Below, one piece after another: positions 1 through 7,200 of a stretch of 8,465 nucleotides of DNA. The stretch comes from Gammaproteobacteria bacterium. Its GTDB lineage: Bacteria; Pseudomonadota; Gammaproteobacteria; UBA6429; Thiohalophilaceae. The notes beneath the pieces were generated by a model, which was given only the letters and a program-made list of their open reading frames with translations, searched no databases and was not told the origin of the DNA. Made by a program: the position numbers and the translations under genes. How positions within the stretch are numbered: position 1 is the first letter of the stretch; each line of letters starts with the position of its first letter. The stretch spans positions 1 to 8,465 of the forward strand of contig JAADGZ010000161.1 in NCBI GenBank assembly GCA_013152045.1, read 5' to 3'.

Positions 1-39
1 GCCGACAATGGCAATATGCAAATCGTTGACGATATTCAT
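1..39 (-). CDS. merA: Start of a Rossmann-fold flavoprotein, probably mercuric reductase (partial, cut by window edge)
   Basis: Read leftward from ATG at 39-37, the only visible codons give MNIVNDLHIAIVG. The hydrophobic strand ending in IAIVG is the beginning of a dinucleotide-binding GxGxxG fold, as at the start of the catalytic core of mercuric reductases and related FAD/NAD(P) disulfide oxidoreductases. A possible ribosome binding site, AAAGGG, lies about 7-9 bases upstream (near 49-54). A mer-type operator/promoter sits 32-63 bases upstream on the same strand, and a MerR with mercury-type cysteines follows further upstream. MerA reduces Hg(II) to volatile Hg(0) in the cytoplasm using NADPH. 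Starting so close to the Rossmann strand, the protein would lack the N-terminal heavy-metal-binding (NmerA) domain that many MerA proteins carry. The catalytic cysteines lie outside the window, so the merA name rests mainly on the operator; another FAD or NAD enzyme is possible. Confidence 0.5.
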   Translation of the reverse strand, partial: MNIVNDLHIAIVG

Positions 40-70
40 GTGACTGCCCTTTATTTTGAAATTAATGGCA

Positions 71-102
71 AGTTTAATTCCCGTACCCGCGTACGGAGTC
101 AA
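71..102 (-). promoter_or_regulatory. mer-type operator/promoter (MerR binding site)
   Basis: On the minus strand a -35 box TTGACT (97-102) directly abuts the dyad CCGTAC-N4-GTACGG (81-96). This is the same arrangement as the Tn501/Tn21 mer promoter, where TTGACT is followed by CCGTAC-N4-GTACGG. The -10 is either TAAACT (71-76, 20-bp spacer) or TTAAAC (72-77, 19-bp spacer). An over-long spacer of 19-20 bp is the hallmark of promoters that MerR-family activators open by DNA distortion. The promoter points at the partial gene starting at 39. The half-sites and -35 box are read directly from the sequence; MerR binding is inferred from family knowledge. Confidence 0.82.
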
Positions 103-150
103 ACCGAATATCTTCAGGGTTTATCGTTGTTTGCAGGAAAAATGCTTGAT

Positions 151-171
151 GGGCTTCATTTAGTGAAGCCC
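151..171 (-). terminator. Perfect stem-loop between merR and the partial left-edge gene
   Basis: An 8-bp perfect inverted repeat, GGGCTTCA/TGAAGCCC, encloses a 5-base loop. It lies downstream of merR and upstream of the mer operator. On the minus strand a run of five T occurs only about 8 bases after the stem, so it is an imperfect intrinsic terminator at best. It could separate merR transcription from the MerR-controlled promoter, or stabilise the 3' end of the merR message. Confidence 0.4.
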
Positions 172-184
172 AGGCTAAATTTCT

Positions 185-224
185 GTTCCAAATACCAGAT
201 CAAAAGTGTACTAGTATTTGGAAC
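185..224. repeat. 11-bp perfect inverted repeat downstream of merR
   Basis: GTTCCAAATAC (185-195) is repeated exactly inverted as GTATTTGGAAC (214-224), with an 18-base spacer. No T-rich tail follows on either strand, so a classical terminator is not evident. It sits in the 3' untranslated region of merR, just before the second stem-loop at 151-171. It could be an mRNA structure, a dyad operator, or a remnant of a small inserted element. Confidence 0.5.
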
Positions 225-278
225 GCTTATTTAGATGTTCGCTTTCGGCAAGTAGTTTATTTTAGAGAAAAAGAGTTG

Positions 279-689
279 CTACGAAGATTGACCGGATAGA
301 GCTTCGACAATAGGACAGTGAGTCATGTCGTTGTCGGTTTGACAGGCGTTGATTAAATTATCCAATGTCTTGCGTAATTTTTTGAGATCATTAATTTGCT
401 GATCAATGTGGGCGCGTTTCTTTTCTGCACGCACGCGAACATCCATGCAGTGTCCGTTACCCAGCTCTAAAAGCTCGGCAATTTCCTTTAAACTAAAGCC
501 CAGTTGCTGGGCACGCTTAATGAATTTCAGACGATCAACCGTATCGGCTGGATAGTGACGATAACCTTCAAGAGGTTTAGCTGGCTCCTGAATTAGTGCT
601 ACACGCTGGTAATAACGCACCGTCTCGATATTAACGTCTGCTGCACGGGCCAGCAGGCCAATGGTCAAGGTTTTTTTATTTATAGTCAT
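279..689 (-). CDS. merR: MerR-family transcriptional regulator, Hg(II)-sensing type
   Basis: A 136-residue protein starting at ATG 689-687, which is preceded at good spacing by GAGGGG. An upstream in-frame TTG at 722 is less likely because it has no comparable ribosome binding site. The N-terminal winged helix-turn-helix (about residues 8-75) carries typical MerR motifs: LTIGLLARAADVN, ETVRYYQR, YRHY, and LGFSLKEIAELL. A dimerisation helix follows (about 82-112), then the metal-binding loop. Cys81, Cys116 and Cys125 match in position and spacing the Hg(II) ligands Cys82, Cys117 and Cys126 of Tn501 MerR, including the C-x8-C pair followed by Pro. MerR represses its target promoter without mercury and activates it with mercury. 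The nearby mer-type operator supports this. Lead or cadmium sensors of the same family share part of this pattern, so metal identity is inferred. Unusually, it is tandem with, not divergent from, its presumed target gene. Confidence 0.88.
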   Translation of the reverse strand: MTINKKTLTIGLLARAADVNIETVRYYQRVALIQEPAKPLEGYRHYPADTVDRLKFIKRAQQLGFSLKEIAELLELGNGHCMDVRVRAEKKRAHIDQQINDLKKLRKTLDNLINACQTDNDMTHCPIVEALSGQSS

Positions 690-708
690 CTGTTGTCCCC
701 TCAAATTC

Positions 709-720
709 GTACCAAGGTAC
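709..720. promoter_or_regulatory. GTAC-N4-GTAC palindrome just upstream of merR, possible second MerR site
   Basis: The perfect 12-base palindrome GTACCAAGGTAC lies 20-31 bases upstream of the merR start. It has the same core half-sites (GTAC-N4-GTAC) as the mer operator at 81-96 but lacks the flanking CC/GG pairs and an adjoining TTGACT box. It could serve merR autoregulation, since merR here cannot share the divergent operator used in Tn501. This is suggestive only. Confidence 0.35.
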
Positions 721-751
721 AAGAACAGAATGTCTCAAATATGCTTATGTC

Positions 752-1123
752 TCAACTTTCATAGGTATAGAGGATACGATCCTTGCGCCGTCCTTTGGGT
801 GGTGTTTGCTGTACGATGACCCCTTTAAGGTCACTTTGCGATACTTCCTGTCGTTCATGCATATAGGCATCATTCAGGGGCTGGATAATATAACGCTGTT
901 CTTCAATCAGCAGTTGTCGCAATGCCAGACCACCTTCGATCATAACCAGGACATAGACCCGATCCCGAATCGCGGCATCCTGATCAATCACCACAATTGC
1001 CCCGTGTTTGAATTCGGGTTCCATACTATCGCCGATAACCTGCAGGGCGATCAGTTCTCTGGCAGAGCAACTGCCCTGCGCCAGCTCGGCTTCAATTTGT
1101 GCTTTTATATCTGTATCGGACAT
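752..1123 (-). CDS. Small S24 (LexA/UmuD-fold) peptidase-like protein, probably catalytically altered
   Basis: A 123-residue protein. It carries the S24 serine motif GDSMEPEF with Ser33 as the expected nucleophile, followed by the typical beta-rich stretch (HGAIVVID, residues 40-47, and IIQPLNDAY, 79-87). In LexA and UmuD the general-base lysine sits in a segment like TVKKL; here the aligned segment is ALRQL, with Arg69 in the lysine position. No Ala-Gly or Cys-Gly cleavage site is evident upstream of the serine. There is no helix-turn-helix: only about 25 residues precede the domain. It therefore resembles an isolated LexA/CI C-terminal domain or a UmuD-like protein, perhaps a dimerisation or partner-binding module. 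The start lacks a strong ribosome binding site. It ends 62 bases before merR and may be cotranscribed with it. Its biological role is unknown. Confidence 0.75.
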   Translation of the reverse strand: MSDTDIKAQIEAELAQGSCSARELIALQVIGDSMEPEFKHGAIVVIDQDAAIRDRVYVLVMIEGGLALRQLLIEEQRYIIQPLNDAYMHERQEVSQSDLKGVIVQQTPPKGRRKDRILYTYES

Positions 1124-1153
1124 TTTTAATCATCAAATTTAGTTAATTTTCCA

Positions 1154-1185
1154 GTCGCTATTATACGCCGCAGCGACAAAGACAA
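1154..1185 (-). promoter_or_regulatory. Putative promoter for the S24-like gene, -10 box inside an inverted repeat
   Basis: A perfect TATAAT -10 hexamer is read on the minus strand (1160-1165), 37 bases before the S24-like start codon. It lies inside a 6-bp inverted repeat, GTCGCT (1154-1159)/AGCGAC (1172-1177), which could be an operator. The best -35 candidate, TTGTCT (1180-1185), is only 14 bases away, so the promoter would be weak or activator-dependent. Confidence 0.4.
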
Positions 1186-1198
1186 CCAGCCTGTAGTA

Positions 1199-3016
1199 TT
1201 AACCTTGTAGATCAGAGACTTCTTCTTCCTGCTGCTGCAAGGCCCACATCTGGGCATAGAGGGTTTTCTTTGCCAGTAGTTCGGCATGACGGCCACGTTC
1301 GACGATGCGTCCGCGTTCCATTACCAGAATTTCATCGGCATCGACAATGGTAGAAAGGCGATGGGCGATGACCAGGGTGGAATGTTGTTGTGACAACTCG
1401 GCGAGAGACTGACTGATCGCCTGCTCGGAATGTGAGTCCAGTGAGGAGGTGGCTTCATCAAAAATAAGAATGGGCGGGTTTTTCAGGATCACGCGGGCAA
1501 TAGCCACGCGCTGTTTTTCCCCACCTGACAGTTTCAATCCCCGTTCGCCCACAATGCTGTCATAACCCTGCGGCAATTCTTCGATCAACTCGTGGATATG
1601 CGCCAGTTTTGCCGCCTGAATGATATCTTCCCGGCTGGCGTCTGGTTTGGCGTAGGACAGGTTGTAATAAATAGATTCATTGAATAGCACTGTGTCTTGC
1701 GGCACGATGCCGATGGCGCGACGCAGACTATCTTGCGTGACTTTATTTACAGCCTGTCCGTCAATCATAATGCGTCCTGAATCCACATCATAGAAACGGA
1801 ATAAGAGTCTTGCCAGAGTGGACTTGCCAGCTCCAGAAGGACCGACTACGGCGACTTTTTCTCCAGGGCGAATGGTAAAACTGATCCCATGTAAGATGGG
1901 CCGATCGGCCTGATAGGCAAAACTCACCTGTTCGAAACGCACTTCGCCACGCCGGATCTTTAGTTCGCTGGCACCTGTTTCATCTTTAACTTCCACTTCT
2001 TTATTTAAAAGCAGCATCACCTGTTGCATATCTGCCAGTGTGTGCTTAAGCATGCGATAAATAATGCCGAGAAAGCCCAGGGGAATAAATAGTTGCAACA
2101 TCAGAGTATTCACCAGCACCAAATCACCCAGGCTTAGTTGGCCCGCTACGACACCCTGCCCGGCTGAGATCATAATCAGGGTCAAACCCACCGCGATAAT
2201 TATGCCCTGGCCAAAATTCAGCAGTGACATCGAGGTCTGACTTTTAACTGCCGAACGCTCCCATTCATCCAAGGTCTCGTTATAACGCTGCAACTCAAAG
2301 GCTTCGTTGTTGAAATATTTAACTGTTTCATAATTCAGCAGGCCGTCCACCGCCTGACCACTGGCTCTGGAATCCAGCTCATTCATGCGGTGGCGATAAT
2401 GCATACGCCAATTGGTAACGGAAAAAGTAAAACCGATATAGACGAATACAGTCGCAAAGGTAATCACCGTAAAGTGCAGTTCGTACTTATGTAGCAGAAT
2501 AAAAGCAACCATGATGAATTCCGCCAGGGTCGGCAGAATATTGAAAACCATATAGTTGAGAATAGAGCTGACGCTCATGGCACCACGTTCGATGTCACGA
2601 CTAATGTTGCCGGTACGTCGCTCAAGATGAAAACGCAGCGACAGGCGATACAGATGCTCAAGCACCTGATGTGAAAGCTGGTGCATGGCACCGTAGCGTA
2701 CCCGGGCGAAGACCGCGTCTCGCAATTCATTAAACAGGGAACTCGACAAACGCAAAGCACCGTAAGCAAGGAACAGGGTAATCGGTAAAACAAGGCTATT
2801 CTGTATGTTCAGACTGGTGCCATGATTATCCAGGGCATCGACAATATCCTTGAATATTAGGGGTACGCCAACGGTTGCCAGTTTGGCCAGTATCAGTGCC
2901 AGCAGGGCAAACAACACGCGTCCTTTATAGGTCCAGATATAGGGCAGCATACGTTTCAGATTTTGTAAATCCTGACGCTGCGTCTCGGGTGCGCGGGTAT
3001 AAAGCAGATGTTTCAT
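1199..3016 (-). CDS. Atm1/HMT1-type ABC half-transporter (membrane domain fused to ATPase)
   Basis: A 605-residue half-transporter, the usual length of the ABCB7/Atm1 (heavy-metal tolerance) subfamily. A six-helix membrane domain occupies about residues 30-325. The subfamily signature NYETVKYFNNE is at 228-238. WRxxxR (203-208) matches the pair of arginines reported to contact glutathione in Novosphingobium Atm1. The nucleotide-binding domain runs from about 350 to 590: Walker A GPSGAGKST (392-400), Q-loop VPQD with Gln440, signature LSGGE (496-500), Walker B ILIFDE ending in the catalytic Glu521, D-loop SSLD, and H-loop His552. It should work as a homodimer in the inner membrane, exporting glutathione or thiol conjugates. 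Bacterial members have been linked to iron-sulfur or heavy-metal handling. It is oriented toward the S24 and merR genes, with a 75-base gap. All ATPase motifs are intact. The exact substrate is inferred, not seen. Confidence 0.9.
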   Translation of the reverse strand: MKHLLYTRAPETQRQDLQNLKRMLPYIWTYKGRVLFALLALILAKLATVGVPLIFKDIVDALDNHGTSLNIQNSLVLPITLFLAYGALRLSSSLFNELRDAVFARVRYGAMHQLSHQVLEHLYRLSLRFHLERRTGNISRDIERGAMSVSSILNYMVFNILPTLAEFIMVAFILLHKYELHFTVITFATVFVYIGFTFSVTNWRMHYRHRMNELDSRASGQAVDGLLNYETVKYFNNEAFELQRYNETLDEWERSAVKSQTSMSLLNFGQGIIIAVGLTLIMISAGQGVVAGQLSLGDLVLVNTLMLQLFIPLGFLGIIYRMLKHTLADMQQVMLLLNKEVEVKDETGASELKIRRGEVRFEQVSFAYQADRPILHGISFTIRPGEKVAVVGPSGAGKSTLARLLFRFYDVDSGRIMIDGQAVNKVTQDSLRRAIGIVPQDTVLFNESIYYNLSYAKPDASREDIIQAAKLAHIHELIEELPQGYDSIVGERGLKLSGGEKQRVAIARVILKNPPILIFDEATSSLDSHSEQAISQSLAELSQQHSTLVIAHRLSTIVDADEILVMERGRIVERGRHAELLAKKTLYAQMWALQQQEEEVSDLQG

Positions 3017-3186
3017 GAATTTTGCTTCTATGGAAAAAAAACTGATACTATCACAATCCTTACATAAGCTCGGAACAGGCAGGAAACCCCGTTTCTATGA
3101 GTTAGTGTCCATGCAGAAACATGGGTAATTAATGCAACCCTTCTGCATGAAAACGCATTCATTAGACAGATTTTTACGGCAGCTAA
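3017..3186. promoter_or_regulatory. Divergent intergenic region with a long imperfect inverted repeat
   Basis: This 170-base region holds the start regions of the leftward ABC gene and the rightward RND operon. Its notable structure is CATGCAGAA (3110-3118) inverted exactly as TTCTGCATG (3141-3149), with a further inner pair GGGT (3123-3126)/ACCC (3137-3140) offset by a 4-base bulge. The dyad lies 38-77 bases before the adaptor start, a suitable place for an operator or leader hairpin. No convincing -35/-10 pair could be assigned on either strand. Confidence 0.45.
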
Positions 3187-4260
3187 ATGCAATCCTTTAT
3201 CGATCATTCCACCATTAACAATGGTTTCAACAGGCGCTGGTTGATTCTCCTTCTGGCAAGCATGGTTTTATTTGCTTGTAACGACAAACCTGCTTCTCAG
3301 TCTGGCCCGCGCCCGCAGTCAAGTGCCAGGGTCGAGCTTGGAACAGTTCGTAAAGCACCGATGGAGGCCGAACAAAACCTGCTCGGCGTGTTGCAGGCTG
3401 AACGCCATGTACGCATTTTCAATCAGGAATCTGGGCGTATTATCGCACTGCCTTTTTATCCTGGCGACAAGGTTAAAAAAGGCAGTCTGCTGATTCAAAT
3501 CGATGATCGTCTGTTGCAAAGTGAGCTGGATAAAGCGCAGGCAACGCTGGCACAGGCACAACTGGATCTACAGCGGATCAAGCGCCTGATGCCGCGCAAG
3601 CTAGCATCGGAAGAAGAACTGACGCGTGCACGCACGACGCTGGAGTTGGCGCAGGCGGAAAAAGCCATACTCGAAACTCGTCACAGTTATAGCCTGATTC
3701 GGGCACCGTTTGACGGGGTTATCAGTGAACGTAATTTTGAACCCGGTGATGTGGCACCGTTGCACAGCCTTATTCTTAGCATGTATGCGCCAGAGCAACT
3801 AAAAATTGAACTGTCGGTTTCAGAGTTATTTATCGGCCAGTTGACGCGGGGAGATGCCGTACGGGTGCGGATCGATGCCCTCGGCAGCCAGCGTTGGGCG
3901 GGACAGATCCAACGTATTTACCCGAATATTGATCCCCGTACGCACAAGGGCCGCATCGAGATTCACCTGCAACAGTCCATTGCCGGTGCCCGTCCTGGTC
4001 AGCTATGCCGGATCAAACTAAAAATACCCACTCGTCCGCGATTGATTATGCCCTTTGCTGCACTGCGGCATGACAACCAGGGCCAGTATGTGTTTCGCCT
4101 GGACACGGCCAACAAGGTCCGCTTGATTCGCATTCGCAGCGGTCTGCTCAGTGGTAAACAGATTGAAATACTGGAAGGACTACAAACGGGTGATCGAGTC
4201 GTCACACGCGGCTTCCAGGGACTGCGTGACGGCAAAGTTGTTAGCCCGGTCGAATCCTGA
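3187..4260 (+). CDS. RND efflux periplasmic adaptor (membrane fusion protein), lipoprotein
   Basis: A 357-residue adaptor that would link an RND pump in the inner membrane to an outer-membrane channel. The N-terminus has a basic region (Arg16-Arg17), a hydrophobic stretch (about 18-30) and the lipobox LFAC with Cys31 as the lipidation site, so it should be a lipoprotein anchored on the periplasmic side. The lipoyl half-motifs are SGRIIALPFYPGDKVKKG (82-99) and IRAPFDGVISERNFEPGDVA (171-190). They flank an alpha-helical hairpin (about 107-165) rich in Ala, Gln and Leu. Beta-barrel and membrane-proximal domains follow to the end (for example IMPFAAL, 287-293). The ribosome binding site before ATG is weak. 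The stop codon lies only 2 bases before the permease start, so the two are an operon. Substrate cannot be told; there are no His/Met-rich metal motifs of the Cus type. Confidence 0.9.
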   Translation: MQSFIDHSTINNGFNRRWLILLLASMVLFACNDKPASQSGPRPQSSARVELGTVRKAPMEAEQNLLGVLQAERHVRIFNQESGRIIALPFYPGDKVKKGSLLIQIDDRLLQSELDKAQATLAQAQLDLQRIKRLMPRKLASEEELTRARTTLELAQAEKAILETRHSYSLIRAPFDGVISERNFEPGDVAPLHSLILSMYAPEQLKIELSVSELFIGQLTRGDAVRVRIDALGSQRWAGQIQRIYPNIDPRTHKGRIEIHLQQSIAGARPGQLCRIKLKIPTRPRLIMPFAALRHDNQGQYVFRLDTANKVRLIRIRSGLLSGKQIEILEGLQTGDRVVTRGFQGLRDGKVVSPVES

Positions 4261-4262
4261 AT

Positions 4263-7200
4263 ATGCAGGATCAATTACGTAGCGGCGGCCTGGCGGCCTG
4301 GTCCATTCGACGCCCAATCAGCGTTATCATGCTGGCCCTGAGCATCGTCGTGCTGGGGTTATTCTCCTTCGATCGCCTCGGCTGCCACATATTATTTATC
4401 CGGAAGTTCGGATCAGCGTTAGCGATCCTGGGGTCCCCGCTCGGATTATGGAAGACCGAATCACCCGGCAACTGGAAGAACAACTGGCGATTACCGAAGG
4501 CGCTATTTCCGTCCAGTCCGATTCCAGCGAAGGACGCAGCTCGGTCAGTCTCAGTTTCCCTTATGGCACGGATATCGATACTGCCCTGCGGGATGCCAGC
4601 ACCCGGCTGGATCGAGCCAAGCGCTTTCTTCCCGACACCATTGACCCGGTAACTATCTATAAGCGCGATCCTTCGCAAATCCCGGTACTGGAATTGGCAG
4701 TCAGCTCCAGCCAACGCGATATCGTCGCCCTGCGTGACTGGGTTGATTACAACTTTTCCAACTGGTTTCTGAACCTGCCGGGCGTGGCCTCAACCGAAGT
4801 CGGCGGGGGCCTGACACGGGAAATCCAGCTTATCGTCGATCAGGGACGGCTGGCGGATTACGGACTGGATTTTAGCGATCTGACGCGCATCATTCAGTCA
4901 GAAAATCAGGAACTGCCCGGCGGTCGCTTTAATCTTGGCCAACGGGAATTGAGCAGTCGCACCAATGCCCGCTTTAGCAGTTTAAACGATCTGGCCAGGT
5001 TGCCCCTGCCAGGCACGGTAGCGAACCCCGTTGCCGATCTGCGTCTCAGGGATGTGGCGCAGGTGATCGATTCACATGAAGACGAACGCCTTCGCATTCG
5101 CCTTAATGGCATCCCCGGCGTCAAACTCTCCATCCAGAAACAGCCTGACGCTAATACCATGAAGGTGGTGGATGCGGTCAATAAGCGTATCCGCTGGTTG
5201 CGGGCGCAGAAACTCATTCCTGAGGATATTGGCCTGGATACGGTCAGCGATCAATCTACCTATGTCCGCCATGCTCTGCGAAATGCCAGCACCGCCGTGC
5301 TTAGCGGCGCCATACTGGCCATGCTTGTGGTCTACCTGTTTTTGGGCAACCTGCGCCGCACGCTGATTATTGGCTCGGCCATTCCGCTGGCAATTTTCTT
5401 CACTTTCACACTCATGGCCTTCGGCGGACTGACCCTGAATATCATGACTCTGGGCGGGCTGGCGCTGGGTGTCGGCATGCTGGTGGACAATACCATCGTG
5501 ATGCTGGAAAACATATCCCGTCATCAACAGCTCGAACCCAGGGCTGATGCTGCCGTCAATGCGGCCAAAGAAGTGAATAGCGCCATATTTGCTGCCACCA
5601 GCACCAATCTTGCCGCGATTCTACCTTTCCTGTTTATCGGTGGGCTGGTGGGGCTGCTGTTCAATGAACTGATTTTCACCCTCTCTGCCGCGATTCTCTC
5701 CTCCCTGTTGGTGGCCCTGACCCTGGTGCCAGCCCTGGCCGCACGAATTCGCAACACGACTGTGGAAAACGGGCTACAACGGCGAATGAATAAGCTCATG
5801 CGCCATCTACGCCATCTACAGGCGGGCTATCGCCGTTTACTTGGCCGATTACTGTGTCATCCCCGCTGGGTTGTGCTGGCATTGTTACCCTTTCTGGCCA
5901 TCTCGGTATACAGTCTATTCAACGCAAAACAGATTTTTCTACCGGCCATGGACGAGGGCCAGATTTCCATCAGTATTCTGGCCGATTCTGGCACCCGCCT
6001 GGATGACATGGATCGCACCGTGCGCCAGCTGGAAGCGTTGTTTCAGAGTGACAAAAATGTCACCAGCGTTTTTACCACCTCTGGCGGCTTTGTCTTTGGC
6101 CGCTCGAGTTACGAATCCAGCAATCGCAGTGGTATAAATGTGCAATTGTTACCCATGTCGCAGCGCAAGCTTAGCAGCCAGGCGTGGATCAAACAGATGC
6201 AGGCGCAGATCCATAATCTGAAACTGGTGGGCTACCGTATCTATATGCGCGTACGCGGGGTTCGCGGTATGCGTATGAGCCGGGGTGATGATGATATCAG
6301 CCTACGCATTCAGGGCGAAGATCTAGCCACCCTGGCCCGGCTCGGGGACGAAGCCGTCAGCCTTCTGCATGGCACCCCCGGTATTCGTAATATCGAACAC
6401 AGCTACGAAGAAACCCGCGAAGAACTAGTCGTCAACGTGGATCGTGAACGTGCTGCTCTGCTCGGCATTAGCGCCGAAGCTATCGGCAAAGCGGTACAGG
6501 TTGCGCTGAACGGGCGCATCATTTCCGACTATATCGACGGCGACCGGCAATACGATATTCGCCTGCGCCTACCCCGCAACAGCGTGACCACGCCGGATCA
6601 GCTCGGCAATGTGCTAGTAGGTATCAACCAGGGACAGCCCGTATACCTGCATGAAGTGGCCCGCAGCCAGTTACGACTCTCACCGGCACGCATCAAGCGG
6701 GATAATCAGCGCCGAATTGTAGAAATCAGCGCCTCACTGAACAACGATGCCAGTATCGCTACCGTCATGGATGAGATTAATGCGCGGCTGGCTAAACTGA
6801 CGCTGCCAGAGGGTTACACGCTTTATGACGGCGGTATTCGCAAAGCACTCCAGCAAGGTCAGAATATGTTCTCCATATTGCTGGCTCTGGCCCTGTTTCT
6901 AGTTTTTGTGGTCATGGCCATACAGTATGAATCCTTGCGTAATCCACTGATCATCATGCTGGGTGTGCCTTTTGCCATCATCGGCGTGGCTCTGGGACTC
7001 GGTATCCTGAACATGCCGGTTTCCATGCCGGTATGGCTGGGCCTGATTATGCTGGCCGGCATCGTGGTCAACAATGCCATTATTCTGGTCGAGCAGATTG
7101 AACTTCAGCGACAGCAGAATCCCGACCTGCGTGGCGCGATTATCGTCGAAGCCGCCAGTCTGCGCCTACGGCCTATCCTGATGACCGCACTGACCACCGT

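Noticed and set aside
16..234. A 72-codon open frame on the plus strand at the left edge
   Set aside because: It runs through the mer operator, the -35/-10 elements and both hairpins, has no ribosome binding site or recognisable protein features, and overlaps the better supported minus-strand start at 39.
690..722. Upstream in-frame TTG as an alternative merR start (147 residues)
   Set aside because: The ATG at 689 has the better ribosome binding site (GAGGGG) and gives a length and cysteine numbering matching Tn501 MerR; the TTG would add 11 residues that overlap the palindrome.
806..1129. Plus-strand open frame of 107 codons opposite the S24-like gene
   Set aside because: It is a shadow of the minus-strand gene with the GDSMEP motif; its own translation shows no domain and no ribosome binding site.
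4376..4390. Programmed ribosomal frameshifting as the explanation of the permease frame break
   Set aside because: No X XXY YYZ slippery heptamer is present at the junction, and residues expected from the family (around VDL) are missing, which fits a deletion better.
5072..5527. Minus-strand open frame of 151 codons inside the permease
   Set aside because: It is antisense to conserved RND sequence; the His/Gln-rich composition is what the reverse complement of membrane-helix codons would give.
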